This document shows, in pieces, positions 35,020 to 46,599 of a stretch of DNA of 64,000 nucleotides; within the stretch, counting starts at the first letter, position 1; each line of letters starts with the position of its first letter. Made by a program: the position numbers and the translations under genes. Under the pieces are notes generated by a model that was not told the origin of the DNA, ran no database searches, and saw only the letters and a program-made list of their open reading frames with translations. This stretch comes from Pleurodeles waltl (taxonomy: Eukaryota; Chordata; Amphibia; Caudata; Salamandridae): positions 660,080,575-660,144,574 of the forward strand of contig NC_090451.1 in assembly GCF_031143425.1 (NCBI RefSeq), written 5' to 3'.

Positions 35020-35222
35020 TTTATTTGGGATTTTGGAGGGAGGGGGCATTTTATTTTGGGGTTTTGGAGGGAGGGGTGTTTTACTTTGGGGTTTTGGAGG
35101 GAGGGGTGTTTTACTTTGGGGTTTTGGAGGGAGGAGTGTTTTACTTTGGGGTTTTGGTGGGAGGGGTGTTTTACTTTGGGGTTTTGGTGGGAGGGGTGTT
35201 GTATTTTGAGGAACTGGTGGGG
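35020..35222. repeat. 30-bp tandem repeat, about 6-7 copies
   Basis: The unit GGGGTTTTGG(A/T)GGGAGGGG followed by TGTTTTACTT repeats with exact 30-base spacing and few changes. Since 30 is a multiple of three and the unit lacks stops, open frames appear on both strands; I treat these as artefacts. Confidence 0.93.
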
Positions 35223-35264
35223 CACTTCACTTGTCCCACCACTTTCAAAGGGTACTAGCCGCCC

Positions 35265-36140
35265 CTCAATCCTTATTCCTTAATTTATTTTCAGCATCTC
35301 TCTGTCCTGTTCCCCCACCCCACATCTAATTGTTATTCCTACTCATTTCCTATCCCTCACTCCTCATTCCTCACAGATTGACTCTCACTTCTCATCACTT
35401 ACACCTTACTTCTCCCTCCTTGTCTCATCCAGGTTTTGTGTCTGATATATTGACGAACTAACAGATCATCTTAATATTATTTTAAACCTCCGTCTGTTGA
35501 AAAGCCATGGCCTCTCCCGCTTCTTTCATTTCCAAAACAGTACATGAATTAGTTGTCTCCATTTTCAGTAGGTTGCTAAAACGTCCCATGTACTGCCACC
35601 TATCAAAATTAGAGTGTAAATATTTTCTGAACGTTACAAGAAGATTATAATGCTGTATGTGTGTGAGTGAACACATTAACAAGTATTTGTGTATGTTTCT
35701 TCTTGTGGTACTAAATGACAAATTGACGTGCAGAGAAATTTGGGTATGCAAATATCCCATGCACTGTCTCTTAGGCCTTAGAGGAGCTAAGTCTCCCATC
35801 TGTTGATTCCACACCATTTGAAACCAAATTTACATATGTGTGCCGAATACTTGTCTTTAAAATCATTAAGCTTAATAAATTGAGTGAAGATCTGTTTTGT
35901 ATGCAACTCATTTCCAGCTCTGAATCCATGTCTATTTTGGGTGCGAATAATCACATCAGCACAGTCACTGATAACTAGGGTAAATTAGGGGAGAAAGGGG
36001 GGATAGGTGGAGTGAGAGTGATGAGGAGTGCAGAATTATAAAATCATCATTCGCCCCTCTCATCAGTCGAGATGTGAGGAAGAGGAATGGGGTGGTCAGT
36101 GATGAAAAATGTGGGATGATGTGACCTAACTGAATATGAT
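35265..36140. repeat. Second copy of the CT-rich / unique / GA-rich unit
   Basis: A CT-rich block at 35265-35425, a middle part with matches to 33350-33990 (e.g. TTATAATGCT, TGCAAAT(A/G)TCCCATGC-like, GAAGATCTGTTTT-like), then a GA-rich block at 35990-36120 occur in the same order as at 33000-34090. Confidence 0.5.
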
Positions 36141-38397
36141 GTTTTACAAAGAGTACTGATACATGCCAAAATGGTGCTCATAATTGCAGTTAGTAAAACG
36201 AAAAGAAATATCTTTAGATGTGACATATCCCAGTTCCTTTCCTACAGCGTACCTACTTGCAGCAGGTCTTGCTGGCCTATGTGGCTACTGGGCAGCATGT
36301 GTAATAGATATTGATATTTACCGTTAGTGTTTCAAACCTTAAGACTATTTCCACTCCATTTACATACTAGAGTTGTTCAAAGTTGTATCTCAGAAATTGC
36401 AATAGGGAGCAATAAAGGTTTACTCCAGGAGGTGGTAAGGGGATTAAAACTCAAACACGGTATGAACAGTAATCATATTTGATAAGCTCAGCTGATATAT
36501 ATCTTTTAACATGGTCTGATTTAGAACATGACGACTTAGAATGAAACCTCAAAAATGCCCACGTGACTCACAGTCCCTCATTCCCCAACAAAAGTCTGAT
36601 GATGTCTCCATGCACGCAGTGTTTCTGCACAGAAAGTGCCCTGTGAAGTGATGGTGGAAAGCTGGCCACCCCAGTGGGAAAAATGGTCATCAGGGCCCAT
36701 TTTTCCCCACCACACACCTTCTTTTTTGTAACTGCACCAACTCAACATTTTCCAAGGTGGCATAGTTTGCAAGAAAAAAAAAAAGAAAAAAAAAAGAAGG
36801 AGAGTTGTAACACGCCTGGATCCACATGTGCACAGTCCTGCTTGTTATTCAGCTAGCCACATTCATTACCTTGAGTGACGGTGAGGTCACTTACGGGTGG
36901 TCGTGGGTTTCCAGGATGCATGAACAGGAGGCAGAGCCCCCTCGATTTACGATGGTCACCGAAGTGAATCCACTATTGGGATTGGAGACATCTGTCAATG
37001 GGGACTAATTAAAAACCAGCTCAGTGGGCAGTCTTTCCGTTAAATGCTGATGTGTTTATCACTCATTGCAGCAGGGAGGAGATTCGCCACCTTACCGGGC
37101 AGTGGAGCGGTCCGAAGGATGCCCTGGTCCCAGCACTGCCTTGCGCACGCCAAGGTGCTGTGACTAAGGAGTGTGGTGAGAATGAAGGACCACGGATTGG
37201 CAGGGCCCAATTAGCTCGGCTGTAATGGCGGCCTGGGGTGTGCGGCGGCTCTGGTCACTGTGCTTCTGTAACAGTTTATGTCTCGTTCAATCTACCTTCG
37301 GATAATGTTGTCACAGTGCACAATTCTCCTAATTGCTCCCCGGGAGTCCAGGTTGCAGCCCTCGCCTTGTCTGGAGCGATGATTTCAAAGCTCGTTCCTC
37401 TGTCTGCTCAAGGCAGGTGGTCATGGTATGTGCCTGCACTGTGGGCGAGGAAGATGTGTCAGCGAGACTCTCTTGTTCCCGGGAGCAAGCCATGCTGTGC
37501 TGTCCGGGTAGGGGAGGGGGCGACTGTAGGCATCGGTGATAGGGTTGATTGTGAAGCTAGAGGCTGTATATAAGAGTATAACAGATTATTTCTGACTGTC
37601 AGAGTGTGACGATTGAGAGAGACAGCACCAGGTGGACCAGGCATGGTGAACCGTCAGCATTCTGATAACCACGTGAATTGAGAAGAAGGGAACAGTACAC
37701 AGAGATCACTGCATTCTCGGGAGTACATGAATTAGGTGTACCCTAGCCAGAGAACCTGAGCTCCCATGGAGCATGTGATCTGAGGAAGGGAGAGCTGAGG
37801 GGGCACAAAGCGTCACAGCCATAGGTTACAGCACTGCATCCTGGGCGCCATCTATACACAATCAGCTAAAAATCTAACACAGATCTTACAATCTCCTTGG
37901 AGTTCACAGGCGATGTAAATGAGGTGCAATACATTCAAAATGTATTCTAATGTGACTGCCTGTACTGAAACCAAACATCACTTTGAAAAGAGAATGCAAA
38001 TGTGCCAAGGGTGCTTTCAGTATGTTGTTACTTAAAAACCTAGTGAAGCACTTTGCATTTGTGAGATGTCACACTAGCGATCCTTTAAAAATCACTATGT
38101 TTCATCCTTTCTACCTTTTGTTAGCAGTCACTGTTCATTTAATGTTGCTGCACTATACATTTCAGAAACATTTATTTTTCACAAAAAATACACTGGACCC
38201 TCATCATAATGAGAGGTCCTGGGATCTTCCGTCCTCTGATGCATCGAGGTCAAAACGCAGGTGATGTTATTTGCATTTACTGTATGATTTTGGTCCAGTG
38301 ACGCCACTAATGAGGAAGTGTATTTCATACCAATTTGCACATCAGCTTTTTCTTTCATTCTCAAGAAAAAAAGGGAACTGTCTATTGCAGGAGTGGC
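36141..38397. other. Non-coding stretch, nothing recognised
   Basis: No coding domain. An A-rich run sits at about 36773-36798. A GC-richer patch at 37050-37560 has open frames without recognisable similarity. Confidence 0.5.
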
Positions 38398-38808
38398 TCG
38401 CGGCAAGCAGAAGGGGCGTGGTTGCGCATGGGGCAAATTAAAATAAAATATAATAAAAAATACACTTACCTTAATGCCGCGCACTGCTCCGCTCCTCCGT
38501 CTCCTCACTGTAGGCACAGGCTCCCAAGCCTGCCCTGTGACCAGTATTGATGCGCTCAGAGCCGCGTCAGGATTGGCTGGGAGCGCCTCCAGCCCGGCAA
38601 CTGTGTCGCTGGGCTGGAGAGAGTGTACTGCGCATGTGTATTTGGCCAGCCCGAGATGCCTGGCCACACATAAATGCACAGGGGGGGAAGTGCTTTGCAT
38701 TCCCCTTCACTGCTAGTCAACCCCATGGCCCCACCCCATTAAAAGAAAATGATAATAAACTAAGTTTATTATTGTTTTCCTTTAAAGGTTTTGCAGCTGC
38801 CGCTGCTG
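38398..38808. mobile_element. Possible hAT-like non-autonomous element
   Basis: The left end CAGGAGTGGCTCGCGGC and the right end, inverted, CAGCAGCGGCAGCTGC resemble the ends of the element at 15059-15761. A 10-bp-arm palindrome around AAACTAAGTTT lies at 38752-38772. I could not find an 8-bp target duplication, so boundaries are tentative. Confidence 0.4.
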
Positions 38809-38929
38809 GTGGAGGGGTGGGAGGGGGAGGACGGGGCTCCTCTACCCTAATACGGGAGCCACCAATGGTCTATTGGGGCTCTTCGAAACCTCAGAGCACC
38901 TGCAAATTGAGAAGAAGAGAAGCCCTTGG

Positions 38930-39930
38930 CCCGGAATCTGCAGCATTCTGACCTCCATGTGAATGCAGGAGAAGACCTAAGTGCCATGGATTTTCAGCAT
39001 CCCATGAACTGTGCAAACCCCTAAGAGTAACAGTTATCTGCACTGGATCATTAACAAGCCATAGAGTGTGTGAATTGAGAAAGGCAATATTTGCTAGGGA
39101 ACCCACGCGGCCCAGGGACAATGTAAATTCAGAAATGCAGGAGCATTCTGCCCTTGATCACCACCACTTGTTCTATTCAGAGGAAGAGGACCCACCTACA
39201 CTGGAGCACTAGCATTACATGGACCATACAAATTAAGATTAAATATATCCATTTCCTGTCAGTCGTCAGTATCCTGTAGGTCAGATAAAATCAAAAAAGC
39301 ATTGTTGCACGCCTTGAAACACTAACATATACTGGGCCATCTGGCCTGGAACAAGCAAGTTTGTCTTAAACCATAACAAACCTGTGGACCATATATAATG
39401 ATCAAAAGTCTTTTGACCCATCAGGTAATATGCCAGTTTTGAGATGAATAGCTGTCTTCTAATGATGATAAGCATACCGTGGGCCATGTATATTCAAAAC
39501 AGGCAGGACTGTGACAAGGATAATACGCATCACTTGGACCATGTAGATTCTGAAGGGAAGAGGAGGAATTGATTTTGAAGAATAATCACATCAGAAGAAG
39601 AGGAGGAGCTCTCGGATAGGGACAATAAGCATCACACAGACCTTGTAAATATAAAAGATAAAGAGATGTCTGTGAGGGATATTCAGCATCGCATTGATTT
39701 TGTGAAGTCAGAAGAGGAGGAGCGGTATTCCAGCCTTAATTAGCGTTTCGTTGATTATTTACAATAAGAAGAGGTGGAGGTGTCTGCCAGAGATGTTAAT
39801 CATTCCATTGATCATGTAAATTCATTAAAAAAGAGATTTCATCAGCCTCAGATATTCAGCAAACCATGTGCATTTTGAGTAAGAGAGAAGCCAGCTAACA
39901 GTGTCAATCGCACCTCATGGATCATTTTCA
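38930..39930. repeat. Decayed ~55-bp minisatellite
   Basis: A landmark AGCAT-N2-CAT(T/G)GACC-TGTAAATTC recurs near 39471, 39525, 39627, 39685, 39742, 39797, 39857 and 39906, with spacings of 50-59 bases and one double step. Weaker units extend left to about 38930. GAAGAGGAGGAG follows several units. Confidence 0.65.
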
Positions 39931-40810
39931 TTTGGATAGGGATGGATGGGGGTTGTTTGTAAAGGATCATCATATCTCGGTAGGCAAAGCGAGAATGTTA
40001 CTCTCCTGTGCAAGTGGAAGTTGCCCCCCTCTGATGCATCAGCACTATTTTCCCAACACAGTGATTTTATTTGACAGCATTATGCGTTCTGAGAGTTGCG
40101 TACTTCGTTTGCATCCGTGGAGCCAATTTGACTAATTAACTCAACAACAATAATTTGTAATATAAAATCTCAAAACTTGAAACATATCGTCCTGACAACG
40201 TAGAGCAAAGTGGCTACACTAATACGTCCTACTAACAACTTAGCCTTGTCCCTCCCTACCTGTTCATGTCAACTCCTGTTATAGTCTAGAGACACACTCC
40301 CAACCCGAACTACACAGGGGAGCCCGATTACACACGCGTGATATCACCTGCCATTTGTGGGCTGGCAAAATCGAAGTTTGCTTTGCCATGTGTTCACTGC
40401 TCAGATAACGTGCCACAAACAATTGACACAATCTGGGCACATCTGGACACGTGTATGTAACCTTTTATATTAATGCATGACTTTTTGACATTATATGCTT
40501 CGGTTTGAGAATCTTAGGTTGGGAAGATAGCTTAGTAGATTGTGCATGCCTCATAGATTTGTTAGTAACAATCAAGTCACAGGTATGCATCATATCAGGG
40601 CAGAAAAAGGGAGTTTTAAACAATTGGGAATTAGGAACACCTCCTGGCTACCATGTTTTGCAGTCTGGTGACATGTAAGCTATTTATATAGTGTTTAGTT
40701 AGTTCACTTAATTCACTATTACTGTGATATACGTAGCTCTTTGTCTATCTAGGGCCACATGCACAAAAGTTTTTTGCAGTCACAAAACCTGCAATTAACA
40801 AAATCACAGT
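39931..40810. other. Non-coding stretch up to DIRS element 2
   Basis: No coding domain. The last 60 bases (from about 40751, AGGGCCACATGCACAAAAG) look like one end of a miniature element, cut by the DIRS insertion; its other half was not found after 52456. Confidence 0.45.
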
Positions 40811-41041
40811 TTCTGATGGATATGTTTACCTGTGGATTCCTCACCTTTTGAATGCTCCCTGTGCATTAGCATTCAACAGAAATCTTTTCTTTCTAGGTCT
40901 TCAACCATAAGAAGACCTCACCGGCGTGCTGAAGTCAGTTCCCTTTTTTCCAGGCCTTCAACGTTAATGTTTTTTTCTATTTTTCCTAATTGTTACACTG
41001 TTTCAGGGGAGCGTCTTTGTTGAAGTTTTCGTTGTGTTACA

Positions 41042-43187
41042 ATGCCTCCATCGAAGAAGATGGGTTTTAAGCCTTGCAGAGTGTGTGGAAGTCACATATC
41101 AGTCACTGACCTGCACAGAAACTACTTCTGGTGCCTGAGTTCCAACCACAATGTTGGAGGGATGCTCTTCTTGCCAGAGGATGAACCTGAAGGCACTGAA
41201 GGAAAAAGAAGCAATACGGTTACTGGCTAGGGCTAAAAAAAGAGAAACGTGGTCTTACAAGATCGGAACCTCGAGCGGAGTCATCGACACACAGGTTCTC
41301 AAGGTTGCATAAGAAGCGGCATTGTGATAAATCTCAGCGTCGCTGTTCCCGGGATGCTAGCCCAAGGTCTTTGTCTCCTGCTTCTAAGTCTCGACACTTG
41401 TTAACCTGGGAGATGAGTCCCACCTTATCACCTCCTCAGCCAAAATAGCCTGAGATATCACCAGCGCCATCTTTGGGGGAGATCTTGGCATCCCCTATGA
41501 GTCCTGCACAGATGTCTCCTGTTACTCCAGCAGACCCGGATATTGAAGATCAGGAATTAAGTCGGACTCCGCCTCAGCAGGAGTATCCTGTTTTTCTGAC
41601 TCCTGGGACAGATCTGTCTGTCTTTTTAAATGCTATGTATAGCATTTTTAATAGAGCGATGGCCCTGTCTGGTGCGCCTGCGGACTCCACGGGTCCTTAG
41701 ATCTTTAATCTAAGAGGCCTCCCAGCACCATATGAACAAGCTCCTTACTTGCCTTCTTTGCCAACAGCTTCAAAGCCATCGGAGATGACGGCACCGCCAA
41801 TACCGTCGTCGGATAGATCTCGTCTAGTGTCTAGTCACTCCACTCCTCTTCACAGTGACATCCCATCACCTTGAAAGATATCTTTGACTTTGGCACATGC
41901 ATTATCGACGCCTAGACTGAAATCTACATTAAGATCTAGATGAGAAGCCTTGAGGCTTTGGAAGAACAACAATATTTCGAGAATCAACAAGAACTTGAGG
42001 CAGGAGAAATTCCTTTACTTTCTCAAGGGTTTTAAGGTATTGAGGAGGATAGTGGATTGGATAACTCTCTGGAGTGGTGGTATTCCTCCTTCAGAAGTAA
42101 CTAGTTACCAAGGGATGATCAAGAAGGAGGCTGAACTTTTGGATTTGCCGTTTCCCACTTTGGAGATAAAATCTAATGTTCTAACTGAAGTTATTCACAC
42201 CTCTTCTGCTACTTCAGAGCCTTTGCTTCCTTTTAATGATGCTTTGGCTGAGCAGGTCTTGGACCTGTGGCTCAAACCTGTCACTACTCCGAATGTATCC
42301 AAAGTTATTGCCAGGAGATATGGAGCTGCGCCAGGTGACCTGCAGTTCCTCATTTAGCACCCTTCACCTGAAAGTCTGGCGGTCAAGGCTTCTTGTTCTA
42401 CAAAGGCTGCTCCTGCTTCTTTTCCATACGACTCCGGCAGATTGGGAATAAAAGCGCATGGAACAATCTGCAAAAAAATACCTTTTCCTCATGTAGCATG
42501 GCATTAAAATCTGTTAATGGTACATGTGTGCTGGGCAGGAATATCCATGCACTAAGGACTCTGCAAGAGAGGCTGTTCTCAAACTATCACAGGATGTGTA
42601 GGAACATTTTCAAGAATAACTGCAGGATAGTGAAGCAGGGGCTAAGCAGGGTATTCAATATGGCCTAGACACAGCAGACTGTGTTGCTAAAGCCATGGGG
42701 ACATCAGTGGCCAATAGGAGGCATGCATGGCTTAGGGGACCTGGGTTCTTCCCGGATGTACAATCCACCTTGATTGACCTCGTGTTTGATGGGCCCAAAT
42801 TATCTGGAGAAAAAGCGGACTCTTCTCATGAAAGCTTCAAGGAGAGCAAAGCCACAGCTAAGTCTTTAGGTCTTCAACCACTCTCTTCAACCTATAGACC
42901 TTTTTGAAGGTTTAGGGGATTTGACCGTAGCTACTCCTTCTGTGGGAGGCAGCAGTTTCAGAGTCAACAACCTGTCAACCCCCTCTACAGGTCCTAGAGG
43001 GGTTGAGGAAGACTTAGGCAACATGGTGCCACCCAGCAGCCTTCCTCCTCCACCACTTCACCCTGTACTGGAAAACAGTCAGGAAAGCAGCCTCAGTTCT
43101 CTCCCCTTTCAGCAGCATGTGTTGCACATAGGGGGAAGATTAGTTCATTTTCTACAAGAATGGGAGTCAATAACATTGAACTCATAG
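41042..43187 (+). pseudogene. gag: DIRS element 2 gag-like ORF (heavily decayed)
   Basis: The start ATG at 41042 gives a basic N-terminus with CRVCGSHISVTDLH, then a region aligning to the DIRS gag CCHC knuckle in which the first and last cysteines appear lost (FWCLSSNHNVGGM). Further gag-like pieces are 41473-41700 (acidic, Pro-rich), 41950-42357, 42695-42907 (GTSVANRRHAWLRGPGF, the family's conserved helical block) and 42921-43187. The pieces lie in different frames with several stops. Compared with elements 1 and 3 this is the most eroded copy. Confidence 0.65.
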
Positions 43188-43190
43188 GTA

Positions 43191-43990
43191 TTGAGCATTG
43201 TAAGAAATGGGTATGCTCTCCTCTTTGTTGAATTTCCCCCTCTCTTCCCTCCTCAAAGTTATTTTTGTTCAGAGGATCACCGGTTGTTGGTTCAGCAGGA
43301 GGTACAAAATCTGCAGTTAAAGGGTGAGGGGAGAGTTGGTTCCAGAGCAGGAAAGGGGTTAGGCATGTTATTCAAGGTATTTCCTGATCCCCAAGAAATA
43401 TGGTCAGTTGAGGCCCATCCTAGAAATGAGGATTTTGAACTGGTACCTCAAACAGGAGTTCAAAATGCTGATCATTGCTCTGGTACTTCATACGCTGGAC
43501 AAGGAGGACTGGATGATTTCTAATGTCTTGGAGGATGCGTATTTTCACATCCCTATTCTGAAGCTGCACAGGAAGTAGCTCCGGTTCATGGTAGGGTCGC
43601 AACACTACCAGTTTGAAGTCCTTCTTTTTAGTCTTACTTCTGCATCTCAAGTCTTCACGAAGGTGATGGCAGTGGTCGCAGTGCACCTCAGAAGGGAGGG
43701 AATATCGGTAATCCATTATCTGGATGACTGACTGCTTACAGCCAAGTTCCTGGAGTTAGTACTGCACCACTGGCAGGTGACAACCGAGTTGTTGTAACCT
43801 GGGTTTTTCGTTTAACATGCCTAAATCTCACCTGGAGCCCTCTCAGTGCCTCCTGTTCATAGGGGCAGTACTGGACACAACATTCAATCATGCCTTTCCC
43901 CCTCCTCAGAGGATTCAGGACATTCAGGCTATGATTCCAATGCTTCAGGATGGAGCTGTTCCGGGTCCTAAAGGTTTTAACCCTGCTCGG
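43191..43990 (+). pseudogene. DIRS element 2 reverse transcriptase (decayed)
   Basis: RT motifs are recognisable across frames: LIPKKYGQLRPILEMR near 43390, EDAYFHIPI near 43532, and YLDD at about 43717-43728. The residue after YLDD, normally Trp in this family, is a TGA stop (43729-43731), a simple TGG to TGA change. A further stop interrupts the sequence near 43579. The 3' part of the domain follows in another frame to about 43990. Confidence 0.75.
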
Positions 43991-44289
43991 TCAGTTTGCT
44001 TCTTGTATTCTGCTGGTCACTCACGCATTTTGGCGCTTGAGGGCTCTCCAGTGGTGCTCCCGCAAGCAGTGGTTTCCACACAATGGGGATCTCAAGGAAT
44101 CCATTACAGTCTCCAGAGACACTGGAGCGGATCTTCGATGGTGGAATATGGAAGGCAACCTATAGCAGGGAAAGATGTTTTGTCTTCGACTTCTGGTGAT
44201 CACAGTCATAATGGATGTTTCCACTCTAGGGTAGAGAGCGCATCTGGGGATCTGGAGATCAAAGGTCTTTGGTCTCCAGTAGAATAGAT

Positions 44290-44975
44290 CTTTCACATCA
44301 ATCTATTGGAGTTACGAGTGATACATTTGGCTCTAAAGGCCTTCCCTCCCGTTCATTTGCGGTCAGTCGGTTCAAGTCTTGACAGACAACACTATTGTGA
44401 TGTGGCACATCAACAAATAGGGAGTAAGATCGTACCTTCTCTGCAGAGAGGCTCTGCGACTCGGATCCTGGGCTCAGGACAATAGGGTTCGCATAGCTGC
44501 AAACCATTTGGCTGGAGTTCTCAACGTATGCGGACAGTCTCAGCCGGCACTTTTCAGCCGACCTCAAGTGGCGTCTCCTTTCAGAGGTGGTTCTTCTCAT
44601 CTTCCAGTTGTGGAGGGCGCACCAGATAAATCTCTTTGCCACTCATGAGAATGCGCACTGCCTGTCATTATGCAGCCTCCAGTATCCAATGCAGGGAGCA
44701 TTGGGGGGGGGGGGGGACGCGTTTCAGTGGAGCTGGTGCAACCTGCTACTTTATGCATTTCCCCCCATACCTTTGTTTCCTTGGGTTCTGAGAAACATTC
44801 ACAAATACCAGGCCCAAGTCATTAATAGCCCCGAACTGGGCAAGAAGGCTCTGGTACACAGACCTCCTTCAACTCACGCTGTCTCTCTCACAGGGCAGAC
44901 TTCTTCTTGCAGTTGCAGGGACAGGTTCTACACCCCCACCTCCAGCGCCTGCACCTATATGCCTGGAGATTGAAC
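44290..44975 (+). pseudogene. DIRS element 2 RNase H remnant
   Basis: Pieces of RNase H and the connecting block: a DN-containing strand (VLTDNTIVMWHIN) near 44380, a CADSLSRHFSADLKW segment near 44530, and INLFATHENAHCLSLCSL (about 44629-44680). A run of 14 G at 44703-44716 lies inside it. Frames change at least twice. Confidence 0.65.
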
Positions 44976-45199
44976 AGGGCAATCTGAATTCTTTTTCTCT
45001 CCCCTTAGAAGTGGTGGATGTTACATTATTGGCCAGGCGACACTCCACCAAAACCGTCTATGCTGGCAGAGGAGCCAAATTTGTTAAATGATGTGAGGAC
45101 AGACACATTGATCCTTTAAAGGCCAATTTGTCCAATGCACTGCAATTTGCTCTCTCCTTATTGCAACAGGGTTGCACAGTGGCGACATTGAAGGGTTAT

Positions 45200-45960
45200 C
45201 TGTCTGCACTGCTGGCATTTGTTCACCTGATTATTTAAGTCCCCTGTAGTTCTAAGGTTTCTTAAGGGTTTAACTAATAGGTTTCCTCCCACTGTTTATA
45301 ATGCCTCAGTGGGATTTAAATTGAGTTCTAACATACTTGATGGGTAAACCGTTTGCACCATTGCATAGTTGCACATTGAGGTTTCTTACATTTAAAACTA
45401 TTTTAGTGTGAAACCCCCTTTTACCACTTTCCAGGCTAACAAGATGGTTTTGAGAACCAGTGCAACTTTCCTGCCCAAGGTGGTGACTCCTTTCTATTTA
45501 GGACAGTCCATCACCCTTCCGTCCTTCTATCCTCCTCCCCATCCCTCTGAGGAGGAAGAAAGAATGCATTGTCTGGATCCAAAGAGCGCTGAGGTTTTAT
45601 GTTTACAGGACGAAAGAGTTCATGACAGATGATCAGCTCTTCGTTGGCTACGTGGGCAAGATGAAGGGCAAAACCGTCCACAAAAGAACATTATCAAGGT
45701 GAGTCCTTCTTTGGCATTCAGATATGTTATTCATTGGCAAAGAAGGATCACACCGAGGGCATTGGAGCTCATTCGACCAGAGCAAAGTCTACTACATCTG
45801 CTATGGCTAGAGGTGTGCCTGTTGTTGACATTTGCAACAAGCACAACTCTAGCCTCTGGATTTCCCTCCAGACTTCCACAAAAGTTGGACTCAGAAGTGA
45901 GAAGGGATGGCCATTTTGCCCATTCTGTGTTGCAGGATTTCTTGGTATAGCCAGACAGTC
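45200..45960 (+). pseudogene. DIRS element 2 tyrosine recombinase remnant
   Basis: Recombinase fragments in two frames: 45408-45632 (KMVLRTSATFLPKVV, the conserved beta-strand block) and 45734-45960, which keeps the HxxR box (AHSTRAKS) and the segment GVPVVDICNK. The AATW...HY block that carries the Trp/His and the Tyr nucleophile in the other two copies is not recognisable. Inactive. Confidence 0.7.
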
Positions 45961-45999
45961 ACCCACCTCTGAGTACGGGACCACATTGGGATTCTATTC

Positions 46000-46180
46000 A
46001 ACAGGTGAGGAATCCACAGGTAGATGTATCCACGAGAAGAACAAGTTATTTACCTTCAGTAAAGCTTTTTTTGGTGGATTCAATATCTACCTGTGGATTC
46101 CCCATGGTGCCACCCACCTCCCTATTGCCTTTCTGGTTATGCCAAGAATGAAGTTGCTTGTGTGTGTGTGTGTGTATACA
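46000..46180 (+). repeat. DIRS element 2 right inverted repeat and internal complementary region, proximal part
   Basis: 46000-46032 (GGTGAGGAATCCACAGGTAG) is inverted relative to 40811-40850; 46033-46110 reads in the same orientation as the left end. It runs into a (TG)n/(TA) microsatellite at about 46157-46182 where element 3 begins. Confidence 0.8.
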
Positions 46181-46182
46181 TA

Positions 46183-46360
46183 TGTTTGATGGCATGTGTA
46201 GCTGCAGAAACACATGCTGTGCATATTCTGCCACGTAGTGTTCGGCTTGGAGCATTCTAAGTTGTTTTTTTCGAAGAAGCTTTTTCGAGTCACAAGACCG
46301 AGTGACTGCTTCTCTTGGAGATAGTGCGCATGGGCATCAAATCCTTTGTTAGATTGTTTT
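46183..46360 (+). repeat. DIRS element 3 left inverted terminal repeat
   Basis: The inverse of this segment appears at about 51845-52035, sharing for example ATCTAACAAAGGATT, GTGACTCGAAAGCTT-like and CTAGATGGCGGAATATGC-like stretches with moderate divergence. Confidence 0.85.
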
Positions 46361-46599
46361 CTTTTCGCCGTCGGGCTCGGACGTGTTCCCTCTTGCTCCG
46401 GTAGATCTCGGTTCGGTACTATTTGAACTTCTCTATCTTTTCCTTCAACGTCAGTATCGTTTTTCAAACACGTTTCTGACTACATTTGATCCGATTGTAG
46501 CGTCAGGATTGATCAAACACCCTTTTGGGCACCCGCGCCCTTCTCTGGCCTTCTCAGGCCTACTGAGTCACAGGCTCATGGATCAGACTCCATTTTGAT

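Noticed and set aside
35020..35222. Regular 30-bp repeats considered as a CRISPR-like array
   Set aside because: The repeats are head-to-tail with no spacers, and the context is a eukaryotic transposon-rich genome.
34941..35258. Open frames of 90-95 residues in both directions with a 10-residue repeat
   Set aside because: They follow from a 30-bp stop-free tandem repeat; no flanking gene structure.
36773..36798. An A-rich run considered as a retroposed poly(A) tail
   Set aside because: It is interrupted by G and no upstream element or target duplication could be matched to it.
44703..44716. A 14-base G run considered as a G-quadruplex site
   Set aside because: It is a single homopolymer in a dead RNase H copy; it may also be affected by sequencing error.
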